Shown here: in pieces, positions 16,118-24,309 of the stretch
Layout of the letters: every line of letters starts with the position of its first letter
Numbering within the stretch: the stretch's first letter is position 1
From: Acidobacteriaceae bacterium
GTDB lineage: Bacteria > Acidobacteriota > Terriglobia > Terriglobales > Acidobacteriaceae
Length of the DNA stretch: 55,938 bases
Assembly (NCBI GenBank): GCA_030041045.1
Contig: JASHOQ010000008.1
Location: 1-55,938 of the forward strand
Direction: 5' to 3'
Translations under genes and position numbers: made by a program
Notes under the pieces: generated by a model
The model's database searches: none
What the model saw: the letters and a program-made list of their open reading frames with translations, nothing else
Told to the model about the DNA's origin: nothing

Positions 16118-17167
16118 TCACCCGCCCAGCCGCGCCAGCGCTTCCGCGGTGCGCAGTTTTTTTTCAAGATGCCGCTCGAGGGTTTCGAGCGTGAAGCGGC
16201 GCAGGTCCTGGGCGCGCCGGCGCGTCCAGGGCTCGGCGGCAAACGCGCTTACCGGCGCGCGCAGCATGCGCTGTGCCAGTTGCCATGAATCGGCGCTTAA
16301 GGAATTGGCGCTGCCGTTGCGGTGCAGGGCGCAGAAGAGGCCGTCGGCGTGGGGCGTGAAAAAAATGCCGGAATCGTGCGAGTGCGTCTTTTCCGCTGGA
16401 AAGGAGTTTCCCTCAGGGGCTAAAGCCCCCGATCTTCCTTCGCGGCTTGCGGCACGGCTGAAGCCGTGCCCTTTCAAAACTTCGGCCCCGGCAACAAGGT
16501 CGGCGGCATCCGCGGCCGCGTTCCGGTCAGGGTTTAAATCCGCTGCATGCAGTGCCTCGCCGCAGACAATGCAATGGGCGATGTCGGGAAGCAGACCCAT
16601 CAGACGCGTCATCCAGAGCGAGAAATAACTGAGCGCCATCCAGGATCCGGAGGATCGGGGTCCGGAGGGTTGGGGTCCGGAGGATTGGGGCTGCGTAGCT
16701 CGCGGTCGATCCGCGTGGGGCCGATCCGGTCTGCCTCGTCCCAAAGCCGGGACCAGGGGCACCCCGACTTCAGTTCCGGCAGCGACGGCCGCCGTCTGTT
16801 CCAGCACCGAGACCACCAGCCGAAAGACGGCGTCCTGCGGGTCGTGCTCGGGCAGCGCCTCGTCCAGCACCTCGGCATAAAAACTGAGCGCTGCAAGCCG
16901 CACGGCATCGACAGGGCTCGAAAGCGGAGAGCGAAGGATTTCCAATTGATCGAGCCGGACCAGCTCAGTCCTGGGCTTCTCGGCGAACCACGCTCGCACC
17001 ACCGTCATGGGCTCGAGCGCGCCGCCGAAGCGCTTGCGGCTCTTGAGCGCGGCCTTGGCCACGCCGCGCATGCGGCCGTAGTCGCGCGCGAAGAAGCTCA
17101 CAATCAGGTCGGCTTCACGCAGCGGCCAGGTGCGCAAAATCACGGCGTCTGAGGTAAGGACGGGCAT
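16118..17167 (-). CDS. recO: DNA repair protein RecO with repeat-derived insertions
   Basis: RecO loads RecA at gaps with RecF and RecR. The N-terminal OB fold is clear (VILRTWPLREADLIVSFFARDYGRMRGVAKAALKSRKRFGG) and the C-terminal helical domain ends LERHLEKKLRTAEALARL. A zinc-finger-like pair is seen in HCIVCGE (near residue 197) and GLFCALH (near residue 279). At 349 residues it is about 100 longer than usual. The excess sits in two places. The first is residues about 130-178, with a REP-D-like word and three copies of a 15-bp tandem repeat. The second is residues about 230-252, a REP-A palindrome pair lying between the two zinc-ligand halves. Both are in frame, so the protein is probably made, with flexible loops. 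Confidence 0.93.
   Translation of the reverse strand: MPVLTSDAVILRTWPLREADLIVSFFARDYGRMRGVAKAALKSRKRFGGALEPMTVVRAWFAEKPRTELVRLDQLEILRSPLSSPVDAVRLAALSFYAEVLDEALPEHDPQDAVFRLVVSVLEQTAAVAAGTEVGVPLVPALGRGRPDRPHADRPRATQPQSSGPQPSGPRSSGSWMALSYFSLWMTRLMGLLPDIAHCIVCGEALHAADLNPDRNAAADAADLVAGAEVLKGHGFSRAASREGRSGALAPEGNSFPAEKTHSHDSGIFFTPHADGLFCALHRNGSANSLSADSWQLAQRMLRAPVSAFAAEPWTRRRAQDLRRFTLETLERHLEKKLRTAEALARLGG
16416..16470 (-). repeat. REP-A palindrome pair inside recO
   Basis: On the coding strand the hairpin GGCACGGC-TTCA-GCCGTGCC is followed by GGGGGC-TTTA-GCCCC, the same order and spacing as in argS. Both insertions read the second palindrome as GALAPE. Confidence 0.85.
16643..16767 (-). repeat. 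15-bp tandem repeat and REP-D-like word inside recO
   Basis: Bases 16643-16690 hold three copies of a unit close to GGTCCGGAGGATTGG. Bases 16739-16767 resemble the REP-D element at 20219-20248 (TCCCAAAGCCGGGACC followed by AGGGGCACCC). Confidence 0.7.
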
Positions 17168-17242
17168 GCTTTTTCATCATCGCACTCCGATCGCCCCCAC
17201 ACACACAAACGCGCATCCCGCCGGGGCAGGACGCGCGTTACG

Positions 17243-17351
17243 GCAATTTCTGAGTTGCTGTGGCCCTTTCGATTCCGTGCAGGGTCGCCGCTCCTTGGGG
17301 TCGCGTCGACTTGAGCCTTGCGCCTTCGGGGTACAGTGACTCAGAAATTGC
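17243..17351 (+). repeat. 109-nt structured element, copy 1
   Basis: The ends GCAATTTCTGAGT and ACTCAGAAATTGC pair perfectly over 13 bp. Read as plus-strand RNA, the pairing extends to about 20 bp with U-G and G-U wobbles. A second copy of identical length is at 50920-51028, with a conserved centre (GGTCGCCGCTCC and GGTCGCGTCGACT). It lies between the ferredoxin stop and the recO start. It could be a small RNA, a 3' or 5' UTR structure or a MITE. Confidence 0.8.
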
Positions 17352-17387
17352 TCAAGACATTCCCGGAATCCTGCGGTGGGCAGCCGG

Positions 17388-17648
17388 TTACCGGCCGAAG
17401 TGCGCGGAGTTTTTCTCGGCGAAGTGCGCCCATTTCTCCGGCAGGTCATCCAGCGCGAAGATGGCCGAAACCGGGCACGCGGGCACGCAGGCGCCGCAAT
17501 CGATGCACTCGACGGGGTCGATGAACAACTGCTCCGCCTCGGCGTGGCCGGCCTCGTCCTTCTTGGGATGAATACAATCAACCGGACAGGCGTCGACGCA
17601 GGCCGTGTCCTTGGTGCCGATGCAGGGTTCTGCAATCACGTATGCCAT
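17388..17648 (-). CDS. Ferredoxin, seven-iron type ([3Fe-4S][4Fe-4S])
   Basis: This small electron carrier has 86 residues. Cysteines are at 9, 17, 21 and 25, then 48, 51, 54 and 58 (CIDCGACVPACP). The C-x7-C-x3-CP spacing of the first set matches the 3Fe-4S site of FdxA-type ferredoxins; the second set with Cys21 would hold the 4Fe-4S cluster. The start ATG at 17648 follows a GGAG. A longer frame upstream is not protein-like. No redox partner is adjacent, so its pathway is open. Confidence 0.9.
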   Translation of the reverse strand: MAYVIAEPCIGTKDTACVDACPVDCIHPKKDEAGHAEAEQLFIDPVECIDCGACVPACPVSAIFALDDLPEKWAHFAEKNSAHFGR

Positions 17649-17772
17649 CGGGAAATTTCTCCGTAAATCCTGACTTCTCGAGGCTGATAGTAGCACACGG
17701 ACCCGGCGGTCAATCCCATTTCTCCGCCCTCGAGCACCATTCCCGGCGGTGCGGTTTTGCCATGCGGGAATG

Positions 17773-17812
17773 GGGCAGAAACAGGGAACAGGGAGCAGGG
17801 AGTAGGGAGTGG
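17773..17812. repeat. Heptamer tandem repeat
   Basis: Copies of a 7-bp unit (ACAGGGA, GCAGGGA, GTAGGGA) lie just past the stop of the inositol monophosphatase gene. They belong to the same family as those at 51103-51178. Confidence 0.75.
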
Positions 17813-17814
17813 GC

Positions 17815-18747
17815 TCAGGAGCCTTTTTCGCTGGAGAGCTGGCGAAGGTAATCGCGAGGCGTGGGAAGGGGCGCGAGATTGCGCCCGGCGAACATATCCT
17901 CAAACAGGCTCACCAGCTCGGCATGAATGCGGCCGTTCGAAGCCAGAATCTCGCGGCTGTCGAGGCGGTAGGGGCAGCCCGAAAAATCCGTCACCATGCC
18001 TCCGGCTTCGGTCACCAGCAGAATGCCCGCGGCGGTGTCCCAGGGATTGAGGTTGAACTCCCAGAAAGCGTCCATGCGGCCGGCGGCCACATAGGCCAGA
18101 TCGAGCGCGGCGGAGCCGGCGCGGCGCACGCCGTGCGAGCGCAGCGTGAACTCGTGATAGAAGTGGATATTCGGGCTCAAGTGGCGCTTGCGGCTGGGGA
18201 AACCCGTGGCCAGCAGCGATTCAGCCAGTTGGGCGGCGCGCGAGACGTGGATGGGCTTGCCGTTCAGCTCTGCCCCGCGCCCGCGCCGCGCGGTGAAGAG
18301 CTCGTCGCGCATGGGGTCCATGACCACCCCGGCCACCAGGGTCCCGTCCTCGCCGGGCGCCGTGCCCGGGGGCCGATGCTCGAGCCCCAGAGAGACACTG
18401 AACTGGGGAAAGCCGTGGGCAAAATTGGTGGTCCCGTCCAGGGGATCGACATACCAGCGGTACTCGGCATCGAGCCGTTCCCGGGTGCCTTCTTCGCCGT
18501 AGACGCCATGGCTGGGAAAGCTTTGGCCTAGGCGCGTGCGGATGAGCTTTTCTACGGTGCGGTCGGCCACCGTGACCACGTCGGCTTCGCCCTTGTACTC
18601 CGTGGCTACGCCCGCGGTGAAGAACTCGCGCAGCCGCGCACCGGCTTCGCGCGCAATCTCCGCGGCTTTGCCAACAAAATCGGGATCGTGTTGAGCGAGT
18701 TGGTCAGAAGGATGCGGCGAGCCACTCACGAAACCGCCTCGCGTCAC
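17815..18747 (-). CDS. Inositol monophosphatase family protein (SuhB-like)
   Basis: This is a Mg- or Li-sensitive phosphatase of 310 residues. The metal-binding motifs are E in YGEEGTRERL, DPLDGTTNF and WDTAAGILLVTEAGG, all intact. It probably dephosphorylates inositol-1-phosphate or a related sugar phosphate in the cytoplasm; the substrate cannot be read from sequence. The start is a GTG overlapping the stop of the Hfq-like gene by 4 nt, so the two are translationally coupled. In E. coli SuhB also acts in rRNA antitermination, which makes the coupling to an RNA chaperone-like gene notable, but a functional link is only inference. Confidence 0.9.
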   Translation of the reverse strand: MTRGGFVSGSPHPSDQLAQHDPDFVGKAAEIAREAGARLREFFTAGVATEYKGEADVVTVADRTVEKLIRTRLGQSFPSHGVYGEEGTRERLDAEYRWYVDPLDGTTNFAHGFPQFSVSLGLEHRPPGTAPGEDGTLVAGVVMDPMRDELFTARRGRGAELNGKPIHVSRAAQLAESLLATGFPSRKRHLSPNIHFYHEFTLRSHGVRRAGSAALDLAYVAAGRMDAFWEFNLNPWDTAAGILLVTEAGGMVTDFSGCPYRLDSREILASNGRIHAELVSLFEDMFAGRNLAPLPTPRDYLRQLSSEKGS

Positions 18748-19055
18748 GAAATGGCCTCGTCGCGCCTGCTACGCGCGCCGTCCGTCTCATAACGGGGCGT
18801 GCGCCGCCGGCCGGCTTCGCTGATGGTGCGGATCTGATTCTTGTAAATGAAAAGATTGGGCTGGTTTTCGCGCGTCAGGCGCAGCATGGAGTCGTCGAAG
18901 TATTCGATCCAGCCGCGCACGGTTTCGCCGTCGCGCAGCTTGATGGTCACAATTACCTGGCGGTCGCTGAGCGAGCGCAGATAGAGCGCTTCCTGCCCGG
19001 TTTCGCCGGGCGGGGGCATCTTGGAGCGTCGGCGGTTCGGCGGCGGAGGGGTCAT
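18744..19055 (-). CDS. hfq: Divergent Hfq-like (Sm-fold) RNA-binding protein
   Basis: This is a 103-residue protein with a Sm fold. Sm1 is seen as LSDRQVIVTIKLRDGETVRGWIEYFDDSMLRLT and Sm2 as LFIYKNQIRTISE. Classical Hfq has YKHA in Sm2; here it reads YKNQ. The N-terminus is a proline/arginine tail (TPPPPNRRRSKMPPPGETG) and the C-terminus is basic (AGRRRTPRYETDGARSRRDE). It would form a hexameric RNA-binding ring and help small RNAs pair with mRNA. It is upstream of and coupled to the SuhB-like gene. An Hfq name is reasonable, but the key histidine is missing and another LSm-type function is possible. Confidence 0.75.
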   Translation of the reverse strand: MTPPPPNRRRSKMPPPGETGQEALYLRSLSDRQVIVTIKLRDGETVRGWIEYFDDSMLRLTRENQPNLFIYKNQIRTISEAGRRRTPRYETDGARSRRDEAIS

Positions 19056-19143
19056 GCTGCCATTTTAGATGCAGAGCAATGCCAACGGGAATGGCGGCAA
19101 GATACTTGCCCGCACGCCAGTACCCGGCCGGGCGGGCCGCGCG

Positions 19144-20286
19144 TCAGTTGTTTTCCACCGGGTCAGCGTAATAGCCGGTCTTGTGGCGGAGGTTGTAGAC
19201 GTCCGGCGCAGCCCTCGGGATGGTCACGTTGAGGCGGTGAAAATCGGTGCCCGGCACCTGGTGCTGCGGGTAGTAGCCGAGCAGATATTGCGTGCGCAGG
19301 TCGTCGCTCACCTGGTCAAAGGCCTTCTCCAGCCCGCCCTGGTCCACGTAAAAGTACTTGCCGCCGGTCTGCTCGGCCAGGGTGATGAGCGCATGCTCGC
19401 CGCCGGTGTCGCGGCCGGCGTCGGAAGAAATCGGTACGTCGATAATCGAGTAAATCATCACTTCATTGCGCAGCGCCTCGGCCAGCGCCTGGGCGTAGGT
19501 GGTCGACTGCACCGTATCGTCGCCGTCCGAGACCACCACCAGCACCTTGCGCCCTTCTTTGGCGCCCAGCGCATCCGAGCCCTGGTAGATGGCGTCGTAG
19601 AGCGCCGTGGCCCAGTCGCCGCGCATCTCGCTCAGCGCGTGGTCAATCTGCGGCTCCTTGTTGGTGAAGGACGTCAACTGGCGCACGGTGGTGGCGAACT
19701 GCAGCACGCTCATCTGGTCCTGCGGGCGCAGGATGGCGTGCACAAAGCGGCGCGCGGCCGCGGCCTCCTGGGACATGTCTTTGGCCACGCTGCCCGAGGT
19801 GTCGATTGCCAGGGTCAGCGCGAGCGGCATTTCGGATTCGCGCTCGAAGACGGCGATCTGCTGCGGACGGCCGTCTTCAAACACGGCAAAGTCGTCTTTC
19901 TTGAGACCGCCCACGATGGCCCCATTGTGGTCGGTCACGGTGACGAAGACGCTGACCAGCTTCACGTCGACGTGCAGGGTGGTTCCCTGGGCGGCGGCGA
20001 AGAGCGGAGAGAGCGCCGATAAGAGGAGCCAGAATCTTCGCTTTCCCGGGTCCCAGAAGCGGGACCTCCACCCCAGCGAGCAAAAATCGCTCGCCGGGGA
20101 CCCCGGGGACCCGGGGCACCCAGGGGATTTGGGTCTAGGGGCTGCGCGTTGCCACCCTTTGCGCAGAATGCGCGCACAAGATGGGGCAACCGGCTCAGCC
20201 CACGTCCGTGCTTTCCCAGGTCCCAAAATCGGGACCTGGGGCACCCGGAGTAGTGACGCGACAAGTGTCGACCAAGCGCCGGTCAT
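19144..20286 (-). CDS. VWA-domain protein with displaced signal peptide
   Basis: The product has 380 residues if it starts at the ATG at 20286, which overlaps the moaE stop by 4 nt. A VWA domain with the MIDAS motif DTSGS (in LAIDTSGSVAKDM), the threonine in FATTVRQ and D in VVVSDGDDT is clear. It is of the type common in Acidobacteriota (VFxxx-family, VDVKLVSVFVTVTD at the start). The hydrophobic signal-like stretch RRFWLLLSALSPLFAAAQG is stranded about 80 residues inside. The preceding segment is translated from two REP-D and one REP-C elements, and I find no ATG, GTG or TTG close before the signal. The real start may be disrupted, or the protein may now carry a long N-terminal tail. Confidence 0.8.
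   Translation of the reverse strand: MTGAWSTLVASLLRVPQVPILGPGKARTWAEPVAPSCARILRKGWQRAAPRPKSPGCPGSPGSPASDFCSLGWRSRFWDPGKRRFWLLLSALSPLFAAAQGTTLHVDVKLVSVFVTVTDHNGAIVGGLKKDDFAVFEDGRPQQIAVFERESEMPLALTLAIDTSGSVAKDMSQEAAAARRFVHAILRPQDQMSVLQFATTVRQLTSFTNKEPQIDHALSEMRGDWATALYDAIYQGSDALGAKEGRKVLVVVSDGDDTVQSTTYAQALAEALRNEVMIYSIIDVPISSDAGRDTGGEHALITLAEQTGGKYFYVDQGGLEKAFDQVSDDLRTQYLLGYYPQHQVPGTDFHRLNVTIPRAAPDVYNLRHKTGYYADPVENN
20041..20251. repeat. REP-D, REP-C and REP-D elements at the start of the VWA gene
   Basis: Bases 20041-20066 are CTTTCCCGGGTCCC-loop-GGGACC. Bases about 20071-20106 are the REP-C palindrome (CCCCAGCGAGC-loop-GCTCGCCGGGG). Bases 20210-20251 are CTTTCCCAGGTCCC-loop-GGGACC followed by TGGGGCACCCGG. 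All lie within the N-terminal coding part of the VWA gene. Confidence 0.85.
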
Positions 20287-21032
20287 TGGCCGGCCTCGCT
20301 GTCGCCGTCGTCAGTCGCGAGCGCGATCTCTGCGGGGAATGGTTCGCCGGGCGACCAGACGGCGCCGTCGGTAAAGGTCTCCTTCTTCCAGATGGGGACG
20401 GTCTGCTTGAGGGTGTCAATGAGCCAGCGGCAGGCCTCAAAGGCTGCGGCGCGATGCTCCGAGGCGACCACGATCAGCACGCTGGTCTCGCCGATCTCGA
20501 GCCGTCCCAGCCGATGCACCACGGTCGCGTGGCGCACGGCGAATCTCTCTCTGGCCTCCTCCGCGAGCTGGCGCATCTGCCTGAGGGCCATCTCTTCGTA
20601 GGCTTCGTATTCGAGATAGAGCGTATGGCGGCCGCGGCTATGGTTGCGCACAATGCCGTCGAAGACCACCACGGCGCCGTCTTCGCTGCGCTTGGCTGCG
20701 GCAATGAGGTTTTGAGCGTCGATGGGCTCACGGGTGAGCGCGACGGTTGTTGGCTGGCCGACGCTCTCATCCAAAACGTTCGCGGCACGCGTAGTGCCGC
20801 CGGAGACGGGCGGAAGCAGGCCGACTTCATCGCCTTCGCACAGCACGTGCGCGGCCTGGGCGTAATCGGCATTCACGCTGACGGCAATGCCGCGCAGGGC
20901 GGATTCGGGGATGTCTGCGCTCAGGCGCGCGAGCAGTTCGGCTACGGAAGCGCCCTCGCGCAGCTCCACGGCCGCCGGAGCCGCGCCCAGCCAATCCTTC
21001 AACACCCCGAAGGGGATCACGCGTACCTGCAT
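20283..21032 (-). CDS. MoaD-MoaE fusion, molybdopterin synthase
   Basis: This fusion combines both subunits of molybdopterin (MPT) synthase, which puts two sulfurs into precursor Z. Residues 1-79 are a ubiquitin-like MoaD ending in Gly-Gly (VGLLPPVSGG). A short linker leads into MoaE (TREPIDAQNLIAAAKRSEDG, YEAYEEMALRQM, HRLGRLEIGETSVLIVVASEHRAAAFEACRWLID, PIWKKE). The MoaE active-site lysines of the WKKE motif are present. The start is the ATG giving MQVRVIPFG, preceded by AGGAG; a TTG four codons upstream is the alternative. In separate MoaD the terminal glycine must be free for thiocarboxylation, so this fusion needs cleavage or a different mechanism. Confidence 0.92.
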   Translation of the reverse strand: MQVRVIPFGVLKDWLGAAPAAVELREGASVAELLARLSADIPESALRGIAVSVNADYAQAAHVLCEGDEVGLLPPVSGGTTRAANVLDESVGQPTTVALTREPIDAQNLIAAAKRSEDGAVVVFDGIVRNHSRGRHTLYLEYEAYEEMALRQMRQLAEEARERFAVRHATVVHRLGRLEIGETSVLIVVASEHRAAAFEACRWLIDTLKQTVPIWKKETFTDGAVWSPGEPFPAEIALATDDGDSEAGQ

Positions 21033-21097
21033 GGCTCCTGACAAGAATAACTCCCCCTGAGCTTAGACGCGGGGAAGCGGGGATCAGGGGTCAGGGG

Positions 21098-21601
21098 TCA
21101 GGGAGTGTACCAATCGTCGCTTGCAGTTTTCGATCCTTTCACGTTTGTGAAGGTAATCTTTTGGAATGTCAGCTGGATCTCCTCCAGCTCGTTCGCGTCC
21201 GCACCCCTTCCAGCCCCCGCGCCCGGCTTGGAGTAACCCGGCACATACCGCCTATGGCCCACGATGGTGGCATTGTTCAGTGAGATCGTGTGATAAACCA
21301 CCGGCTGGCCCCCACCGGACGAAGAACCTGGCCCGATGATTTGGATTACGACGTTCTGCAGCACTTCAGAACTCCAATGGGCGTTGAGCAGCTGAGGCGA
21401 GGCGGCGCCCAGCTCTTTGGTGATGATGAGGGGCTGGTGCCGCCGCTTTCCGGCCGGAACAGAATCGCTGCGCATTTGCGAGAGAATCTGGTCCAGGTTG
21501 CGCGGCGTGATGGCCGTCGAACCATAAGCCAGAGCAAAGAGCTGCTCGCCCTTGGAGCTCGCGATACGCCCAGGGGCATTGATGGAAATGCTGAACGCCA
21601 T
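21098..21601 (-). CDS. Hcp family protein (type VI secretion tube-like), orphan
   Basis: The 167-residue product is predicted to be a beta-barrel of the Hcp family. Typical segments are HQPLIITKELGAASPQLLNAHWSSEVL, YHTISLNNATIVGHRRY, ELEEIQLTFQKITFTNVKGSKTASDDWYTP; the GKTA/SKTASDDW end is diagnostic. Hcp stacks into the tube expelled by type VI secretion and can carry effectors. The start is the ATG at 21601, preceded by AGGAGA. No other T6SS gene is in the window. The Gly/Pro-rich inserted loop GPGSSSGGGQP is unusual. It could serve a T6SS elsewhere in the genome or be a domesticated extracellular barrel. Confidence 0.88.
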   Translation of the reverse strand: MAFSISINAPGRIASSKGEQLFALAYGSTAITPRNLDQILSQMRSDSVPAGKRRHQPLIITKELGAASPQLLNAHWSSEVLQNVVIQIIGPGSSSGGGQPVVYHTISLNNATIVGHRRYVPGYSKPGAGAGRGADANELEEIQLTFQKITFTNVKGSKTASDDWYTP

Positions 21602-21823
21602 AGGAGATCTCCTGATCGAAATTGAGGCCCGGGACTCTGGGGTCAGGCCAGCGGGTTTTCGCGCATACCGGCGCCGGTGGAGCGACTCCAGGCTGCGCTG
21701 GCGCAAATGCAGGATGGTGCGCTGATCCTTGCATTCGTATCACAGAATCCGGTGATCGGGGAAGTGTTTTCTCCCGGTCAAAAGAAGGCTTGAAAGATTT
21801 ACTCTCGAAGGCAAACGGAGCAA

Positions 21824-21853
21824 GGAAAAAGGCCGGCAGGTTCGCCGGCCTTG
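21824..21853 (-). terminator. Rho-independent terminator of lon
   Basis: On the minus strand the stem AAGGCCGGC / GCCGGCCTT (9 bp) has a 6-nt loop and is followed by TTTCC. It lies about 25 bp past the lon stop. Confidence 0.85.
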
Positions 21854-21876
21854 ATGGGAAGTTCGTTCGAGCGCGC

Positions 21877-24309
21877 TTACGCGGCGGCGCCGTTGGTCAC
21901 CAGCTCCGGCACGCCGGGGTGTTCCTGCGCAGCCGGCTGTGTCTTCAGGTGCGGCAGGGCCACGGCCAGCACGTCGTCGATGCTGGAGGCGTAGTGCACG
22001 GTCACGCCGTCCATCATGTCGGGCGTAAGGTCCTCCTCTACGTTCTGGCGGTTTTCCGCCGGCAGGATGACAGTTTCCACCCCGGCGCGCCGCGCGGCCA
22101 GGAATTTCTCCTTGATGCCGCCCACGGGGAGCACATTGCCGCTCAGCGTGATCTCGCCGGTCATGGCGGTCAGCGGCCGCACCGGCATCCCCGTCAGCAG
22201 CGAGGCCAGCACCGTGGCCATGGTCACGCCGGCCGAGGGACCATCCTTGGGGATGGCACCTGCGGGAACGTGGATGTGCAGGTCGAGATCCTTGTTGAAG
22301 TCCTCAGACAAGCCCAGCTTGCCTGAGTTCGAGCGCACCCAGGTGAGCGCGGCCTGCATGGACTCCTGCATCACCTCGCCGATCTGGCCGGTCATGGTGA
22401 AGCCGCCCTTGCCCTTCATCTTGTTGGCCTCAATGAAGAGCACGTCGCCGCCGGCCGGCGTCCACGCCAGACCCACGGCCACGCCGGCGCGCTTCACGCG
22501 CTCGGCCACTTCGGTCTCCACGCGCACCTGGATGCCGCCGAGGAACTCCTTGAGAACATCGCGAGTGACTACGAGTTTTTCCGACTGCCCTTCGACCACG
22601 CGGCGCGCCTGCTTGCGGCAGACGGTGCCGATGACCTGTTCCAGCTTGCGCACGCCGGCCTCGCGCGTGTAGTGGCGAACGATGTGGCGCACCGCTTCCT
22701 CGGGAAACTCGATCTGCTCCGGGGTGATGCCGTTCTCCTTGATCTGCCGCGGAACCAGGTAGCGGTTGGCGATGTGCAGTTTCTCTTCCTCGCTGTAGCC
22801 CTGCAGGGGAATGATCTCCATCCGGTCCTGCAGCGGGGCCGGCACCGTGTCCAGCATGTTGGCGGTGCAGATGAAGAGCACCTTGGACAAGTCGAAGGGC
22901 ACGTCGAGATAGTTATCGCGGAAGGTGCAGTTCTGTTCCGGGTCGAGCGTCTCCAGCAGCGCCGACGCCGGGTCGCCGCGGAAATCGCGGCCGAGCTTGT
23001 CCACTTCATCGAGCATGATCACGGGGTCGTTGGTTTCCGCCCGCCGTATGCTCTGGATGATCTGCCCGGGCAGCGCGCCGATATAGGTCCGCCGGTGGCC
23101 GCGAATCTCGGCCTCGTCGTGCATGCCGCCGAGCGAGATGCGCTGGAACTTGCGTCCCAGGGCGCGCGCGATCGAACGGCCCAGGCTGGTTTTGCCCACG
23201 CCCGGAGGGCCCACAAAGCACAGGATCGGTCCCTTCATGGTGGGCTTGAGCTCCAGCACGCTCAGGTAATCCAGGATGCGGTCCTTCACCTTTCTGAGCT
23301 CGTAGTGGTCTTCGTCGAGAATTTCCTTTGCCCGGTTGATGTCGATTTTGGAGCCGGAGCTCTTGTTCCAGGGCAAAATCGCCAGCCACTCGATGTAATT
23401 GCGCGTGAGCGAGTAGTCGGCGGCCATGGGCGACATGCGACCGAGGCGATTCAGCTCCTTCATCGCCTCTTTCTTCACCTCGTCGGGCATACCGGCGTCG
23501 TCGATCTTCTTGCGCAGCTCATCGATCTCGCGCTGGCCCTCGTCCTGCTCGCCCAGCTCTTTCTGGATGGCCTTGAGCTGCTCGCGCAGATAGTAGTCGC
23601 GCTGCGACTGCTGCACCTGGTCCTGCACCTCGGTCTGGATCTTGGCGCGCAGTTGCTGCACCTCGATCTCCTTGGCCAGGAATTTGTTCAACTGCTCCAG
23701 CCGCCCATAGACAGCAGGAGTCTCGAGCAGCTGCTGCTTGTCGTCGGTGGTGAGGAAAGGCAGAGAGGAAGCCACGAAGTCGACCAGGCGGCCGGGCTCG
23801 TCGATGTTGGCCGCGATGGTGCGCAGCTCGTCAGAGAGCGTAGGCGACTCGGTCACGATCTGCTGGAACTGCGCAATCACGTTGCGCACCAGAGCTTCGA
23901 AGCCGGACGTCGGCGCGGGCTCGATGTCCTCGAGCGGCTCGATCTCCGCGGTCATGAACGGCTCGCTCTGCGTATAGCGCACCAGGCGCACACGCCCGAT
24001 GCCCTCAGTGAACACGAAGCGGCTCTGGTTGGGCATGCGCACGACTTTGTGCACCGTGGCCACGGTGCCGATGGCGTGCATGTCGGCGGGCTTGGGCGTG
24101 TCCTGGCGCGGATCGAGCTGCGCCACGACCACGATCGTCCGCTCTTCGCCCAGCGATTCAATCAACTGGATGGAGCTTTCCCGGCCCACGGTCAGCGGCA
24201 ACACAGCATGGGGGAATAAAACCGTCTCCCGTACCGGCAACACAGGAACTCTGCGTCCGGCGGTTTTGGCTGCCGGATCGCGAGATGGAGTAGGAGATTG
24301 GGTAGACAT
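21877..24309 (-). CDS. lon: ATP-dependent protease Lon (LonA)
   Basis: This AAA+ protease degrades damaged and regulatory proteins in the cytoplasm. The 810 residues comprise the N-terminal LON substrate-binding domain ([19 protein letters not shown]), a coiled coil, the AAA+ module with Walker [10 protein letters not shown] (near residue 365) and Walker [12 protein letters not shown], and the protease domain. The Ser-Lys dyad is in [10 protein letters not shown] (Ser near residue 690) and [10 protein letters not shown] (Lys near 732), about 43 residues apart as in E. coli. The start ATG has GAGGA 7 nt upstream, and a terminator follows the stop. It is probably monocistronic. Confidence 0.98.
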   Translation of the reverse strand: MSTQSPTPSRDPAAKTAGRRVPVLPVRETVLFPHAVLPLTVGRESSIQLIESLGEERTIVVVAQLDPRQDTPKPADMHAIGTVATVHKVVRMPNQSRFVFTEGIGRVRLVRYTQSEPFMTAEIEPLEDIEPAPTSGFEALVRNVIAQFQQIVTESPTLSDELRTIAANIDEPGRLVDFVASSLPFLTTDDKQQLLETPAVYGRLEQLNKFLAKEIEVQQLRAKIQTEVQDQVQQSQRDYYLREQLKAIQKELGEQDEGQREIDELRKKIDDAGMPDEVKKEAMKELNRLGRMSPMAADYSLTRNYIEWLAILPWNKSSGSKIDINRAKEILDEDHYELRKVKDRILDYLSVLELKPTMKGPILCFVGPPGVGKTSLGRSIARALGRKFQRISLGGMHDEAEIRGHRRTYIGALPGQIIQSIRRAETNDPVIMLDEVDKLGRDFRGDPASALLETLDPEQNCTFRDNYLDVPFDLSKVLFICTANMLDTVPAPLQDRMEIIPLQGYSEEEKLHIANRYLVPRQIKENGITPEQIEFPEEAVRHIVRHYTREAGVRKLEQVIGTVCRKQARRVVEGQSEKLVVTRDVLKEFLGGIQVRVETEVAERVKRAGVAVGLAWTPAGGDVLFIEANKMKGKGGFTMTGQIGEVMQESMQAALTWVRSNSGKLGLSEDFNKDLDLHIHVPAGAIPKDGPSAGVTMATVLASLLTGMPVRPLTAMTGEITLSGNVLPVGGIKEKFLAARRAGVETVILPAENRQNVEEDLTPDMMDGVTVHYASSIDDVLAVALPHLKTQPAAQEHPGVPELVTNGAAA

